Assembly: GCA_040752355.1 (NCBI GenBank)
Contig: JBFMHE010000004.1
Coordinates: 62,001 to 126,000 of the forward strand
DNA: 64,000 bases
Source: Nitrospirota bacterium
GTDB taxonomy: Bacteria > Nitrospirota > Thermodesulfovibrionia > Thermodesulfovibrionales > Dissulfurispiraceae
Direction: 5' to 3'
Part shown: positions 8,524-17,778 of the stretch, piece after piece
Numbering within the stretch: the first letter of the stretch is position 1
Layout of the letters: every line of letters starts with the position of its first letter
Position numbers and translations under genes: made by a program
Notes under the pieces: generated by a model
What the model saw: only the letters and a program-made list of their open reading frames with translations
The model's database searches: none
Told to the model about the DNA's origin: nothing

Positions 8524-9788
8524 CAGACAGCTTCCTCCTTGAAACGTTCATGCGTTAACGGTTCGGGCAGAGAGAAGAGGAACCGTGCGCCGCCGCCGGG
8601 CGCATCCTCAACCCAGAGCCGGCCGCCGTGGGCGCTGACCACGAGCTTGCAGAAGGTGAGCCCGAGGCCGGTCGTCGCCTTGCCGTGCTTGACGCCCTCT
8701 TCCACCTGGAAAAACTTGTCGAATATCCGCTCCTTAAACTCGTCGGGAACGCCGCTGCCCCGGTCGGTGACGCTCACCAGCGTATCGCCCCCGGCGTCCC
8801 GGGCGATCCCGACCTCGATCTTCGTACCGTCGGGCGCGTGCTCCAGGGCGTTGAGCAGGAGGTTCGACAGGGTCCTGCCGATCAGGTCCTCGTCCGCGTA
8901 GCAGAGCAGCGGGCCGCACTCCAGGCCGAGGGTGATGTTCCGCAGCGCGGAGACGGTCCTGAGGGACTCGATCTCCCGCCGGGCGAGCTCCGCGAGGTCC
9001 GTCTCCTCCCGGAGGATCCTGATCTTCCCCTCCTCGAGCTTCGTGATGTCGAGAATATTCAGCACCATCCGCTGCATCTTATGAATATCCTGGAGCGCGA
9101 TGTTCACGCACTCCGCCTGGCCGGGCTGGAGCGGCTCGTAGGTGAGCATGTCCAGGTTCGCCATGATCGTGGTGATGGGCCCCTTCAGGTCGTGGACGAT
9201 GAAGCTGGTGAGACTGGTTTTCAGCTCATCGAGGCGCTTCAGCTGCTGCACCGCCTGCTCGTACTTCTTGACCTTCCGCTCGAGGAGGCTCTTCGCCTGC
9301 GCGGCATAGAGATACACCGAGAGATGGCGCGCCACCTCCATCGCCGTCTGCTGCTGCTCTCCGCTCATTATCCCTTCTCCCGTGCCGTCATCCCGGCCCC
9401 CCTGCATGTCGGTGAAGTTGATTACGCCGAGCTTTCTGTCCTCGTACTTGAGGGGAATGCTGAGGGAATACTCGGAATCGTACCTGCTCGCGTCGAGCGG
9501 CCTGAAGAAGGAGAGCTTCTTCCGGTCGGCAAGGAACGGGGCGTCATCGATGAGCGCCCTCGTCGAGACGGTCACCTCCGACAGCCGCCGCTTCTCCCCG
9601 ATGATCGCGGGATCGGTGGACGCCCGCACCTCGAGCGTCAGCTCGTCGGGGTTGATGAGCATGAGGGAGCACTGGGCAGCATTGAAGTGGCCCGCCAGCA
9701 CGCCGACCACCTGTTGAAGCGTGCGGTCGAAAGGGCCTTCGTCCCAGACCAGTATCGATCCTATCGTATAGAGCAGCCGTTCGGGCAT
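8523..9788 (-). CDS. GAF-domain sensor histidine kinase
   Basis: A 421-residue soluble kinase with no membrane segments. It has a GAF-like sensor (about residues 20-160), a short coiled coil, a DHp helix with phospho-acceptor H199 in FIVHDLKGPITT, and an HATPase domain with N box NLLLNALEHAPD, G1 DRGSGVPDEF and G2 TTGLGLTFCKLV. It is translationally coupled to the downstream receiver-TPR protein, its probable partner. The GAF ligand is not evident. Confidence 0.9.
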   Translation of the reverse strand: MPERLLYTIGSILVWDEGPFDRTLQQVVGVLAGHFNAAQCSLMLINPDELTLEVRASTDPAIIGEKRRLSEVTVSTRALIDDAPFLADRKKLSFFRPLDASRYDSEYSLSIPLKYEDRKLGVINFTDMQGGRDDGTGEGIMSGEQQQTAMEVARHLSVYLYAAQAKSLLERKVKKYEQAVQQLKRLDELKTSLTSFIVHDLKGPITTIMANLDMLTYEPLQPGQAECVNIALQDIHKMQRMVLNILDITKLEEGKIRILREETDLAELARREIESLRTVSALRNITLGLECGPLLCYADEDLIGRTLSNLLLNALEHAPDGTKIEVGIARDAGGDTLVSVTDRGSGVPDEFKERIFDKFFQVEEGVKHGKATTGLGLTFCKLVVSAHGGRLWVEDAPGGGARFLFSLPEPLTHERFKEEAV

Positions 9789-9825
9789 AAGGTACGGTAT
9801 ATATATCGGCAGATGCCGGGAAAAG

Positions 9826-11481
9826 CTAAACTTCCATGATGATCGGCATGATCATCGGGCGGCGGTCCATCGTGTTCCGCAGGTATTTCTTGAGGGTCGA
9901 GCGGAGCTTCGCCTGAACGAGGGCCGTATCGGCGATCACGTCCTCCTGGAGCTCCGAGAGGGTGGCGTCCATCAACCCTCTGACTTCGGTGATGATCTCG
10001 GGCGAGGCGTCCTCGAAGATGAAGCCGCGGGAGATGATCTCGGGCCCGGAGACGATCCGCTTGGTGGACTTCTCGATACCGACGAGGATGATGACGATGC
10101 CGTCGTGGGCGAGCATCCTGCGGTCTCTCAGGACGATATCCTCGACCCCGCCGACGCCCTTGCCGTCGATGAAGATCCGGCCCGCATTCACCTTCCCGTT
10201 CCGGCGGGCGCCCTCCTCCGTTATCTCGAGCACCGTCCCGTTCTCGAGGAGGAAGATATGGTCGTGGGGAATGCCCGACTTCTCGGCGAGCTTCGCATGA
10301 TACTTCCGGTGCCGGAACTCGCCGTGGATCGGGACGAAGTAGCGGGGCCGGACGAGGTTCATCATGAGCTTCAGCTCCTCCTTCGAGGCGTGCCCCGAGA
10401 CATGGATCTCGGACACCTTCTCGTAGATCACCTCGGCCCCCCGGGCCATGAGGTGGTTGATGATCTTCCCGATGGAGCGCTCGTTCCCGGGGATCATCTT
10501 TGCCGAGAGGATGACCGTATCCCCCTCTTTCACCTTGATGTGCTTGTGCTCGTCCGTGGCGATGCGGGAGAGGACGCTCATCGGCTCTCCCTGGCTCCCG
10601 GTCGTGATGATCACCACCTCTTCGTCCGCGAGGTCTTTCAGGTTCTCGAGCCGCACCCAGGTGTTCTTCGGCATCGTGAGATACCCGAGATCGAGGGCGA
10701 TCTGGGAGTTCGAGACGATGCTCCTGCCGCACATGATGACCCGCTTCCCGTGCTGCACCGCCACATCGATGGCCTGCTGGATGCGGTGAATATTCGAGGC
10801 GAAGGTGGCGATGATGATCCTCCCCCGCGCCTTCGCAAAGATATCCTCGAAGGCCCGCCGCACCTCCTTTTCGGAGAAGGTGAAGCCGCCCTTCTCGGCA
10901 TTGGTGCTGTCGGAGAGCATCAGCAGGGTCCCTTTTTCGCCGTACTCGGTGAACTTGTGGAAATCCATCAGCTCGCCGTCGACCGGCGTGGGATCGAGCT
11001 TGAAATCGCCGGTGTGGATCACGGCACCGACAGGAGTCGTTATGCCCAGACCGACCCCGTCGACGATGCTGTGGGTGACGCGTATGAACTCGACCGAAAA
11101 AGAGCCGAGCGTGACGGTATCCCTCGGCCGCACCGGCGTCAGGACGACCTCGTCGAGATGGTACTCTCTCAGCTTCTCCCTCACCAGGGCGAGGGTGAGC
11201 GGGGTGCCGTAGACCGGGACCTGCAGCTCTCGGAGCAGGAACGGCAGTGCGCCGGTGTGGTCCTCATGACCGTGGGTAAGGACAATGCCCCGCACCTTCT
11301 CCCGGTTGTCGAGGACATACGAGAAGTCCGGGATGACGAAATCGACCCCGAGCATGTCCTCTTCGGGGAACATCAGGCCTGCGTCGACGACGATCATATC
11401 GTCGCCATACTGGAAGACCGTCATATTGAGGCCGATCTCTTCGACCCCGCCGAGGGGAATGACGAGGAGGGACCCGTTCAT
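9826..11481 (-). CDS. rnj: Ribonuclease J
   Basis: A 551-residue metallo-beta-lactamase/beta-CASP ribonuclease acting in mRNA decay and rRNA maturation as a 5'-3' exonuclease and endonuclease. The metal motif HGHEDHTGALP follows H70, and the beta-CASP region includes SDSTNAEKGGFTFSE and the conserved HVSGHASKEELKLM. The C-terminal domain of RNase J is also present, so the length is full. It sits between the two signalling gene sets with no obvious operon partner. Confidence 0.95.
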   Translation of the reverse strand: MNGSLLVIPLGGVEEIGLNMTVFQYGDDMIVVDAGLMFPEEDMLGVDFVIPDFSYVLDNREKVRGIVLTHGHEDHTGALPFLLRELQVPVYGTPLTLALVREKLREYHLDEVVLTPVRPRDTVTLGSFSVEFIRVTHSIVDGVGLGITTPVGAVIHTGDFKLDPTPVDGELMDFHKFTEYGEKGTLLMLSDSTNAEKGGFTFSEKEVRRAFEDIFAKARGRIIIATFASNIHRIQQAIDVAVQHGKRVIMCGRSIVSNSQIALDLGYLTMPKNTWVRLENLKDLADEEVVIITTGSQGEPMSVLSRIATDEHKHIKVKEGDTVILSAKMIPGNERSIGKIINHLMARGAEVIYEKVSEIHVSGHASKEELKLMMNLVRPRYFVPIHGEFRHRKYHAKLAEKSGIPHDHIFLLENGTVLEITEEGARRNGKVNAGRIFIDGKGVGGVEDIVLRDRRMLAHDGIVIILVGIEKSTKRIVSGPEIISRGFIFEDASPEIITEVRGLMDATLSELQEDVIADTALVQAKLRSTLKKYLRNTMDRRPMIMPIIMEV

Positions 11482-11542
11482 AACGCAAACAACAAAAGAG
11501 AAGAAAGCAAAATAGGGGAGCTCCGAATTTCCGATGTTTTCG

Positions 11543-12661
11543 TTATCGCCACCGCTCTATCAACTCTTCGAAGCTGACATCGCCGTCGATGATCTGCATG
11601 ATCATCGGCTTGACGACCGACGATTCAGTCTTCGTCCTCCGTATGTCGATAATCTGATCGCCCACGGCAAAGAAGGCGTCCACCACCGCAGGAGAGAACT
11701 GCTTCTCCCGCTGGTCTTTTATGTAATCGACCGCCTTCTCGATCGGCCAGGCAGCCTTGTAGACGCGGTCCGAGGTGAGGGCGTCGAATACGTCGGCGAT
11801 CGCAACGATCGCCCCCGACAGGGGGATATCCTTCCCTTTCAGTCCGAGCGGGTAACCGGCGCCGTCCCACCGCTCGTGGTGCGAAAGGGCGATCTCTTTT
11901 GCGAGCTCGAGGAGCGGCAGGCTCGTACCGCCCAGTATCTTGCTGCCGATGACCGTATGGAGCTTGATGACCTTGAACTCGTCGTCCGTCAGCCTCCCCG
12001 GTTTCATCAGCACGCCGTCCGGGATACCTATCTTGCCCACATCATGCATGGGCGACGCATAGCGCATCATCATGCGCTGCTCGGTGTTCAACCCCAGCAC
12101 CTTGGTAATGAGATTCACATAGTCGGCGATGCGTTCGATATGCCTGCCCGTCTCGTCGTCCCTGAACTCCGCCGCCTTGCCCAGCCTGATAATCACCTCG
12201 ACCTGGGTATGCTCCAGCATCTGGAGCTTCTCGAGGAGGTTGGTCTCCATCACGTCGAGGGAGGTATTGAGGAACTCGTCGCGCTCCTTGAGCTTCAGCA
12301 TATTGCTCACCCGCGCCTTGAGCTCCTCGACGAAGAAGGGCTTGGTCACATAGTCGTCCGCGCCCAGGGAGAGGGCCCGGACAATGCTCTGCTTGTCGGT
12401 CAGGGCGGAAAGGACGATAACGGGGAAGTAGCGCTTCTCGCGTATTTCTTTCAGCCGTCCGAGCACGTCGAACCCGTCCATGACCGGCATCATCAGGTCG
12501 AGGACGAGGAGGTCGGGACAGCCGTCGTGCTCCATCAGGTCGAGGAGCTCTTTTCCGTTTTCGACTTTCTTTATGACGAGGTCCGGATCGTTCCTGAAGA
12601 CCGACTCGACGAGCTCGATGTTGATCGCCACATCATCCGCTACATAGACCGTCCGTTGCAT
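11543..12661 (-). CDS. Response regulator with HD-GYP phosphodiesterase domain
   Basis: A 372-residue protein with a receiver domain (phospho-acceptor D55 in LLVLDLMMPVMDGF) followed by an HD-GYP domain. The metal motif MHDVGKIGIPDG and the downstream HHERWDGAGYP are intact, which predicts hydrolysis of cyclic di-GMP. The final residues after RRTKTE form a short tail. A PilZ-type protein at the far end of the window could read the same second messenger, but the two are not linked genetically. Confidence 0.92.
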   Translation of the reverse strand: MQRTVYVADDVAINIELVESVFRNDPDLVIKKVENGKELLDLMEHDGCPDLLVLDLMMPVMDGFDVLGRLKEIREKRYFPVIVLSALTDKQSIVRALSLGADDYVTKPFFVEELKARVSNMLKLKERDEFLNTSLDVMETNLLEKLQMLEHTQVEVIIRLGKAAEFRDDETGRHIERIADYVNLITKVLGLNTEQRMMMRYASPMHDVGKIGIPDGVLMKPGRLTDDEFKVIKLHTVIGSKILGGTSLPLLELAKEIALSHHERWDGAGYPLGLKGKDIPLSGAIVAIADVFDALTSDRVYKAAWPIEKAVDYIKDQREKQFSPAVVDAFFAVGDQIIDIRRTKTESSVVKPMIMQIIDGDVSFEELIERWR

Positions 12662-12705
12662 TACTCCTCCGAAACGAATTCCTCTGCCGTATCCGGCCGG
12701 AAGCG

Positions 12706-15138
12706 CTACAGGCGCTTCCCCCTCAAGCGGAGCGAGTTGCTCACCACCGAGACCGAGCTGAACGCCATTGCCGCCGACGCGATCATCGGGTTGAGCAGGG
12801 GTCCTCCGAAGAGGTACAGAACGCCCGCCGCCACCGGGATGCCGACGATATTATAAAAGAACGCCCAAAAAAGGTTCTGCTTGATCGTCCTGATGGTCAG
12901 CTTGCTCAGCCTCACCGCATCGACCACGCTCTTCAGGTATCCCTTGATAAGGGTGATGTCCGACGCCTCGATCGCGATATCGGTGCCGGTGCCGATGGCG
13001 ATGCCCACGTCCGCCTCGGCCAGGGCGGGCGCGTCGTTGATGCCGTCGCCGACCATGGCCGTGACCTTGCGCTCCGCCTTCACCTTCCTGACGACCTCCA
13101 CCTTCTGCTCGGGCCGGACCTCGGCAAAAAAGGTTTCGATCCCCACCTCCCGCGCGATCGCCCGCGCCGTATTCTTGTGGTCCCCGGTGAGCATGATGAC
13201 CTCTATCCCCATCTCCCGGAGCTGCCGTATCGCCTCGAGGGACCCCTCCTTGATCGTATCGGCGATGGGGAACACGGCCGCCGCCTCGCTGTCTATCGCC
13301 ATGAAGACCGGGGTCTTTGCCTCCGCGGAGATCGTCTCGGCGAGCGATCCGAACGCCGCCGTATCGATGCCCTCCTTGCGGAGCAGCTCCTCGTTCCCGA
13401 TGAATACCTCCCGCAGCTCGCCCGAGACCGGGACCTGGGCCTTGACGCCGCCGCCCGGCACCGCGACAAACCGAACGGGGTCAGAGACAGCAACGCCCCG
13501 GTCATGCGCCTTCCTGACGATCGCCTGACCGAGGGGATGCTCGGAGAGCTTCTCCGCCGATGCGGCGATCCGGAGCAGCTCGGCGGCCGTCCTTTCTCCA
13601 ACAGGTATAATATCGACTACTTCGGGCTCTCCTTTAGTAATCGTTCCCGTCTTGTCGAGAATGACCGCTTGAATCCGGTGGGAAAGCTCCAGCGCCCCCG
13701 CATCCCTGATCAGGATACCGTTCTCCGCCCCCTTCCCCGTTCCGACCATGATCGCCGTCGGCGTGGCGAGCCCGAGCGAGCAGGGGCAGGCGATGATCAG
13801 GACCGCGATAAAGTTCATCAGCGCGAGCGTAAACGACGGCTGCGGGCCGAGCACATACCAGAGGACGAACGTGACCGCTGCAATGCCGATGACGATGGGG
13901 ACAAAAATGGAGGCGATTGTATCGGCGAGCCGCTGTATGGGCGCCTTGCTCCCCTGCGCCTCTTCGACGAGGCGGATGATCTGGGCGAGCGCCGTCTCCC
14001 TGCCGACCTTGAGCGCCCTCAGCCTGAAGCTGCCGGCCTTGTTGACCGTTCCGCTGTAGACGGTATCTCCGGCGCCCTTTTCGACCGGGAGGCTCTCGCC
14101 GGTGAGCATCGATTCATCGACCGTCGAGGCGCCCTCGACCACCGTACCGTCGACCGGGATCCTCCCCCCCGGCCGCACAAAGACGATGTCGCCGACCGTC
14201 ACCTCCTCGATAGGAATCTCCCGCTCGACGCCGTCGCGGAGCACGGTGGCGGTCTTCGCCTGCAGGCCCATGAGCTTCCGTATCGCCTCGGAGGTCTTCC
14301 CCTTTGCCCGGGCCTCGAGGAGCCTCCCCATGAGGATGAGCGTAATGATCGTTGCCGAGGTGTCGAAATAGATATGGGGCATTACCCCCCCGGCGACGAA
14401 GAGCCCGGGGGAAAAGGTCGCGGCGACGCTGTAACCATAGGCCGCGTTCGTCCCGACGCTGATGAGGGTATTCATGTTCGTGGCGCCGTGCTTCAGCGCT
14501 GAAAATGCGGCGGTATGGAACCTCATGCCCGTCCAGAATTGAACAGGCGTAGCGAGCGCGAAGAGGAGGTACCAGTTCGAGAGGACCGGCACGGTGTGGA
14601 ACATGCTCCCGATCATGATGGCGGTCGAGATGACTGCGCTGATAATGAACTGCTTTTTGAGCTGCGCGTACTCCCGCTCCCGCCGCGCCTTCTCGCGGTC
14701 GACAAACTCCCCGGCGGACTGCTCCGCGCTGTATCCCGCGTCGGCAATAACCCTTTTGAAGTCCTCGAAACCGACGACGGTCGGGACATACTCTACGGAG
14801 GCCCTCTCGGACGCCAGGTTGACCGTCACGTCGAGGACGCCGTAGAGTCCTTTCAGCGCACGCTCCACCGCGCCGACGCAGGCAGCGCAGGTCATTCCCC
14901 GTACGGCGAAATCCATCCTGACGGTCGCGACCCCGTAGCCCTCCTCTTTGATCGCCTCGACGATGGTCCGGAGGGGGACAGGGTTGTCCGGGTCCGCGAA
15001 CTCGGCGGTCGCCCGTTCGGCGGGAAAGTTTACCGCAGCGCTCTTTATTCCCTGGATTTTAGGAAGCGTTCTCTCTATGGCGGCCGCACAGGCAGCGCAG
15101 GTCATCCCCGTAACCGGGATGTCGATTTTAGAAACCAT
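12706..15138 (-). CDS. copA: Copper-exporting P1B-type ATPase
   Basis: An 810-residue inner-membrane pump that exports Cu(I). Two N-terminal heavy-metal-associated domains carry GMTCAAC at residues 11-17 and 81-87. The transmembrane CPC motif is in [15 protein letters not shown], the phosphorylation site is [12 protein letters not shown], the HP dipeptide is in [10 protein letters not shown], and the hinge is [16 protein letters not shown]. The start has no ribosome site. A candidate -10 (TAAAAT at 15145-15150) lies only six bases from the ATG, so the message may be leaderless. A TSUP permease is divergently transcribed. Confidence 0.95.
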   Translation of the reverse strand: MVSKIDIPVTGMTCAACAAAIERTLPKIQGIKSAAVNFPAERATAEFADPDNPVPLRTIVEAIKEEGYGVATVRMDFAVRGMTCAACVGAVERALKGLYGVLDVTVNLASERASVEYVPTVVGFEDFKRVIADAGYSAEQSAGEFVDREKARREREYAQLKKQFIISAVISTAIMIGSMFHTVPVLSNWYLLFALATPVQFWTGMRFHTAAFSALKHGATNMNTLISVGTNAAYGYSVAATFSPGLFVAGGVMPHIYFDTSATIITLILMGRLLEARAKGKTSEAIRKLMGLQAKTATVLRDGVEREIPIEEVTVGDIVFVRPGGRIPVDGTVVEGASTVDESMLTGESLPVEKGAGDTVYSGTVNKAGSFRLRALKVGRETALAQIIRLVEEAQGSKAPIQRLADTIASIFVPIVIGIAAVTFVLWYVLGPQPSFTLALMNFIAVLIIACPCSLGLATPTAIMVGTGKGAENGILIRDAGALELSHRIQAVILDKTGTITKGEPEVVDIIPVGERTAAELLRIAASAEKLSEHPLGQAIVRKAHDRGVAVSDPVRFVAVPGGGVKAQVPVSGELREVFIGNEELLRKEGIDTAAFGSLAETISAEAKTPVFMAIDSEAAAVFPIADTIKEGSLEAIRQLREMGIEVIMLTGDHKNTARAIAREVGIETFFAEVRPEQKVEVVRKVKAERKVTAMVGDGINDAPALAEADVGIAIGTGTDIAIEASDITLIKGYLKSVVDAVRLSKLTIRTIKQNLFWAFFYNIVGIPVAAGVLYLFGGPLLNPMIASAAMAFSSVSVVSNSLRLRGKRL

Positions 15139-15198
15139 TCAACTATTTTAGAAAATATCAAATTCAAAATGCAAAACGTATATAGTATAATTCTTTCC
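15139..15198. promoter_or_regulatory. Divergent overlapping promoters for copA and the TSUP permease
   Basis: Towards copA: TTGCAT (15169-15174, minus strand), an 18-base spacer and TAAAAT (15145-15150). Towards the permease: TATAAT at 15186-15191 with a weak TTCAAA 17 bases before it. Both -10 boxes lie 6-8 bases from an ATG and neither gene has a Shine-Dalgarno sequence. The AT-rich wording around 15150-15178 also resembles a common intergenic repeat. Confidence 0.45.
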
Positions 15199-16173
15199 AT
15201 GCCACCGCTTCCCGAGAGCTTGACGGCTGCCTTCACCGTTGTCTTTCCCGTTTCGGGGGTCGCTGCCAACATCCTCGTCCCCCCTCTCGTCGCGCTGGTC
15301 ATCTCCTTCTTCACCTCCATGGGCGGGGTCTCGGGAGCCTTTCTTCTGCTGCCGTTCCAGATGAGCGTCCTCAACTACACCGCGCCCTCGGTAAGCGGCA
15401 CCAATCACGTCTTCAATGTCGTCGCCATCCCCAGCGGCGTCTGCCGGTACATCAAAGAGGGGCGGATGGCATGGCCGCTCACCTGGGTCATCGTCGCGGG
15501 AACGCTGCCGGGAGTATTTCTCGGCTACTATCTCAGGGTGTACTATCTGCCCGATCCGCAGTCGTTCAAGTTTTTCGTGGGACTGGTGCTGCTGTATATC
15601 GGCGTCAAACTGCTCAAAGAGTTCGTCGGCATGCCGGGCAAAAGGCCCCCGGCGGCCGGGACCGCCGGGGCGAAGGTCAGCGCCAAGACCGCCGGCCTGC
15701 CTTCCGATGCCGTCGTCAGGACGACAGCGGTATCCCCGAAAAGGATCGAATACGAATTCCGGGGAGAGCGCTTCGCTTTCAGCACCGTAAGCATGTTCGT
15801 CCTCGCCCTCGCCGTCGGCATCGTCGGCGGCGCCTACGGCATCGGCGGCGGCTCGATCATCGCTCCCTTCTGCGTCGCCGTGTTCCACCTGCCGGTCTAT
15901 ACCATCGCGGGGGCGGCGCTCATGGGGACCTTCATCACCTCTGCTGCCGGGGCGCTCTTCTTCAGCCTCATCCCTTCGTCCGGCGGGGTCCCGACAATGC
16001 CCGACTGGCCCCTGGGCATACTCTTCGGCATCGGGGGATTCATCGGCATGTACCTCGGTGCGAGGGCCCAGAAATTCGTTCCGCAGAGGGCGATAAAGCT
16101 GATGCTCGGCATCGTTATCGTCTTTCTCGCGCTGGGCTACATCTTTCCGTTCATCCTGCACCTCTTCGGCTAA
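15199..16173 (+). CDS. TSUP/TauE-SafE family membrane permease
   Basis: A 324-residue inner-membrane protein with about eight hydrophobic segments in two related halves separated by a charged loop (residues about 140-190). The repeated glycine-rich helices FTSMGGVSGAFLLLPFQ and GIVGGAYGIGGGSIIAPF are typical of the sulfite/sulfonate exporter TSUP family. The ATG at 15199 is preferred because the N-terminal helix then begins directly; an in-frame ATG at 15169 would add ten residues encoded by repeat-like AT-rich sequence. The substrate cannot be told from sequence; sulfite, sulfoacetate or another organosulfur anion is possible. Confidence 0.85.
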   Translation: MPPLPESLTAAFTVVFPVSGVAANILVPPLVALVISFFTSMGGVSGAFLLLPFQMSVLNYTAPSVSGTNHVFNVVAIPSGVCRYIKEGRMAWPLTWVIVAGTLPGVFLGYYLRVYYLPDPQSFKFFVGLVLLYIGVKLLKEFVGMPGKRPPAAGTAGAKVSAKTAGLPSDAVVRTTAVSPKRIEYEFRGERFAFSTVSMFVLALAVGIVGGAYGIGGGSIIAPFCVAVFHLPVYTIAGAALMGTFITSAAGALFFSLIPSSGGVPTMPDWPLGILFGIGGFIGMYLGARAQKFVPQRAIKLMLGIVIVFLALGYIFPFILHLFG

Positions 16174-16259
16174 CCATGGCCTCCGGCGCTGCTCCTTTAG
16201 GTTCTGCACCCAAGCTCGCCTGATCAAAACGTCCCGCGATCGGTTATCATATCCCCCTC

Positions 16260-16829
16260 GTGAAAAGACCGGACGACTTCCATCTCATCGCCAGATTCAT
16301 GCAGGGCGACCCCGCTGCCTTCGAGGAGATCGTCCGCGCCTACCAGGACAGGATATATACGCTCTGCCGCCACCTGCTCGGCGACCGCCATGATGCGGAG
16401 GACGCGGCGCAGGACACCTTCGTCAAGGCGTACCGGAACCTCGACGATTTCAAACCGGAGGCGTCCCTCTATACCTGGCTCTACCGCATCGCGGTCAACA
16501 CCTGCATCGACTACCGCAGGAAGCCCTTCTTCGAGTCGCTCTTCAAGCGCTCCGGTGAGGGGGAAGAGCTCACGATCGACCCTGCCGCGGATTCGCCCTC
16601 CCCGGAGCGCCTCTACGAATCGAAAGAAGTGGGCAGGGCCCTGCAGAAGAGCCTGAAGCGGCTGTCGCCGAAGCTGCGCACGGTCCTCATACTCAAAGAG
16701 GTCGAAGGGCTCTCCTATGAAGAGATAGCGGCGGTGCTGGAGGTCTCGACAGGCACGGTAAAGTCAAGGATTTCAAGGGCCAGGGAAGAAATCAGGGCCC
16801 TGATGAAAAAATTTACGGAACAAACGTGA
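16260..16829 (+). CDS. ECF-type RNA polymerase sigma factor (RpoE-like)
   Basis: A 189-residue sigma-70 family factor with region 2 (IVRAYQDRIYTLCRHLLGD, then DAEDAAQDTFVKAYRNLDDF) and region 4 (LSYEEIAAVLEVSTGTVKSR), and no region 1 or 3. It starts at GTG 16260. The next gene encodes a zinc-finger anti-sigma factor, followed by a periplasmic metal-sensor-like protein and efflux genes, so this factor probably switches on the 16.2-23.8 kb envelope/efflux block in response to an envelope or metal signal. Confidence 0.92.
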   Translation: MKRPDDFHLIARFMQGDPAAFEEIVRAYQDRIYTLCRHLLGDRHDAEDAAQDTFVKAYRNLDDFKPEASLYTWLYRIAVNTCIDYRRKPFFESLFKRSGEGEELTIDPAADSPSPERLYESKEVGRALQKSLKRLSPKLRTVLILKEVEGLSYEEIAAVLEVSTGTVKSRISRAREEIRALMKKFTEQT

Positions 16830-16862
16830 GCGACAAACGTTTAACACTCAGGAGGCAACGAC

Positions 16863-17312
16863 ATGAACTGTCCGCAGAGAGAACTGCTTTCGGCCTATAA
16901 CGACGGCGAGCTCAACCCTGGAGAAAGAGAGCGCCTGAAGGCGCATATAAGCGCCTGCCCTGCGTGCAGCAGGGAGCTCGGGGAGCTCGCCTCGCTCCGC
17001 CGGCTCTTCGGCGGGGCGAAGCGGTTCACGGCGCCGTATGGCTTCTCGCCCAGGGTAATGGCGCATGCCGGTGCGCAGAGGGCGCCGCGCTTCGCCGGGA
17101 TCCCCCTCTTCGCCAGGCTCGCCGAGACAGTGGTCGTGCTCGCCATGATCTTCATCGGCATGGTTTCGGGGAGCATGCTTGCCTACACGCTTGCGGGGCC
17201 GAACACGGGAAGCGGCTCGTCATTATTCTCGCTCGAGCTGTTCGAGGCCGCGCCCCCGGATTCCGTGGGCGGTGTCTATCTCGCCATGACCGAGGCGGAC
17301 CATGAGAAGTAA
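16863..17312 (+). CDS. Anti-sigma factor with N-terminal zinc finger (zf-HC2)
   Basis: A 149-residue inner-membrane protein. The cytoplasmic zinc-binding anti-sigma domain has C3 and the H-x3-C-x2-C motif HISACPAC (residues 28-35). One membrane helix is at about residues 82-106, with a short periplasmic tail. This is the usual architecture of an ECF-sigma inhibitor that is released by a periplasmic signal. It lies 33 bases after the sigma gene behind the ribosome site CAGGAGG, and its last 11 bases overlap the next gene. Confidence 0.88.
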   Translation: MNCPQRELLSAYNDGELNPGERERLKAHISACPACSRELGELASLRRLFGGAKRFTAPYGFSPRVMAHAGAQRAPRFAGIPLFARLAETVVVLAMIFIGMVSGSMLAYTLAGPNTGSGSSLFSLELFEAAPPDSVGGVYLAMTEADHEK

Positions 17313-17778
17313 CCGGATGCTCAAATTCGCCCTGGCCGCCTCGCTCGTCCTGAACCTCACCGTTCTGTCCACCGTCGGCTTCCTGTATTACCAGAAGAGC
17401 TCCTCCTGGGTCTCGCCCTTCGGCACGGTCATGAAGAGGGACCGCTTCCTCTTCGAGGAGCTCTCGCTGCGGCCGGAACAGAAGCAGGCCCTGCGGGAGC
17501 GGGCGATCCCTTTCAGGGCGGAGATAGACCGGCAGCGGCAGGAGATCGGCCTCAAGAAGAAGGCGCTGCTCGCTCTCATGCGCACCGGCAATCCCTCGCC
17601 CGATACCGTTGCCGCCGCGGTCGCGGAGATCGGCGGGATGCAGGAGAGAATGCAGCATACAATAGTCAAGCATATGCTCGAAATGAAAGGCATGCTCGGG
17701 AGAGAGCAGCAGGAAAAGTTCCTCGACCTGATCGAGAAGGCCATGACAGAAGGAGGGCAGCCGGGATGCACACCGTGA
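17302..17778 (+). CDS. Periplasmic heavy-metal sensor-like / Spy-CnrX-type protein
   Basis: A 158-residue protein with an N-terminal signal anchor (residues about 6-27) and a helical periplasmic domain carrying the LTxxQ-like segment LSLRPEQKQALRERA. That pattern is shared by Spy, CpxP and CnrX-type sensors. It overlaps the anti-sigma gene by 11 bases and the TolC gene by 13, so it is in the same operon. By analogy with CnrX/CnrY/CnrH it may present the signal to the anti-sigma factor, but the metal-binding residues cannot be assigned with certainty. Confidence 0.75.
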   Translation: MRSNRMLKFALAASLVLNLTVLSTVGFLYYQKSSSWVSPFGTVMKRDRFLFEELSLRPEQKQALRERAIPFRAEIDRQRQEIGLKKKALLALMRTGNPSPDTVAAAVAEIGGMQERMQHTIVKHMLEMKGMLGREQQEKFLDLIEKAMTEGGQPGCTP

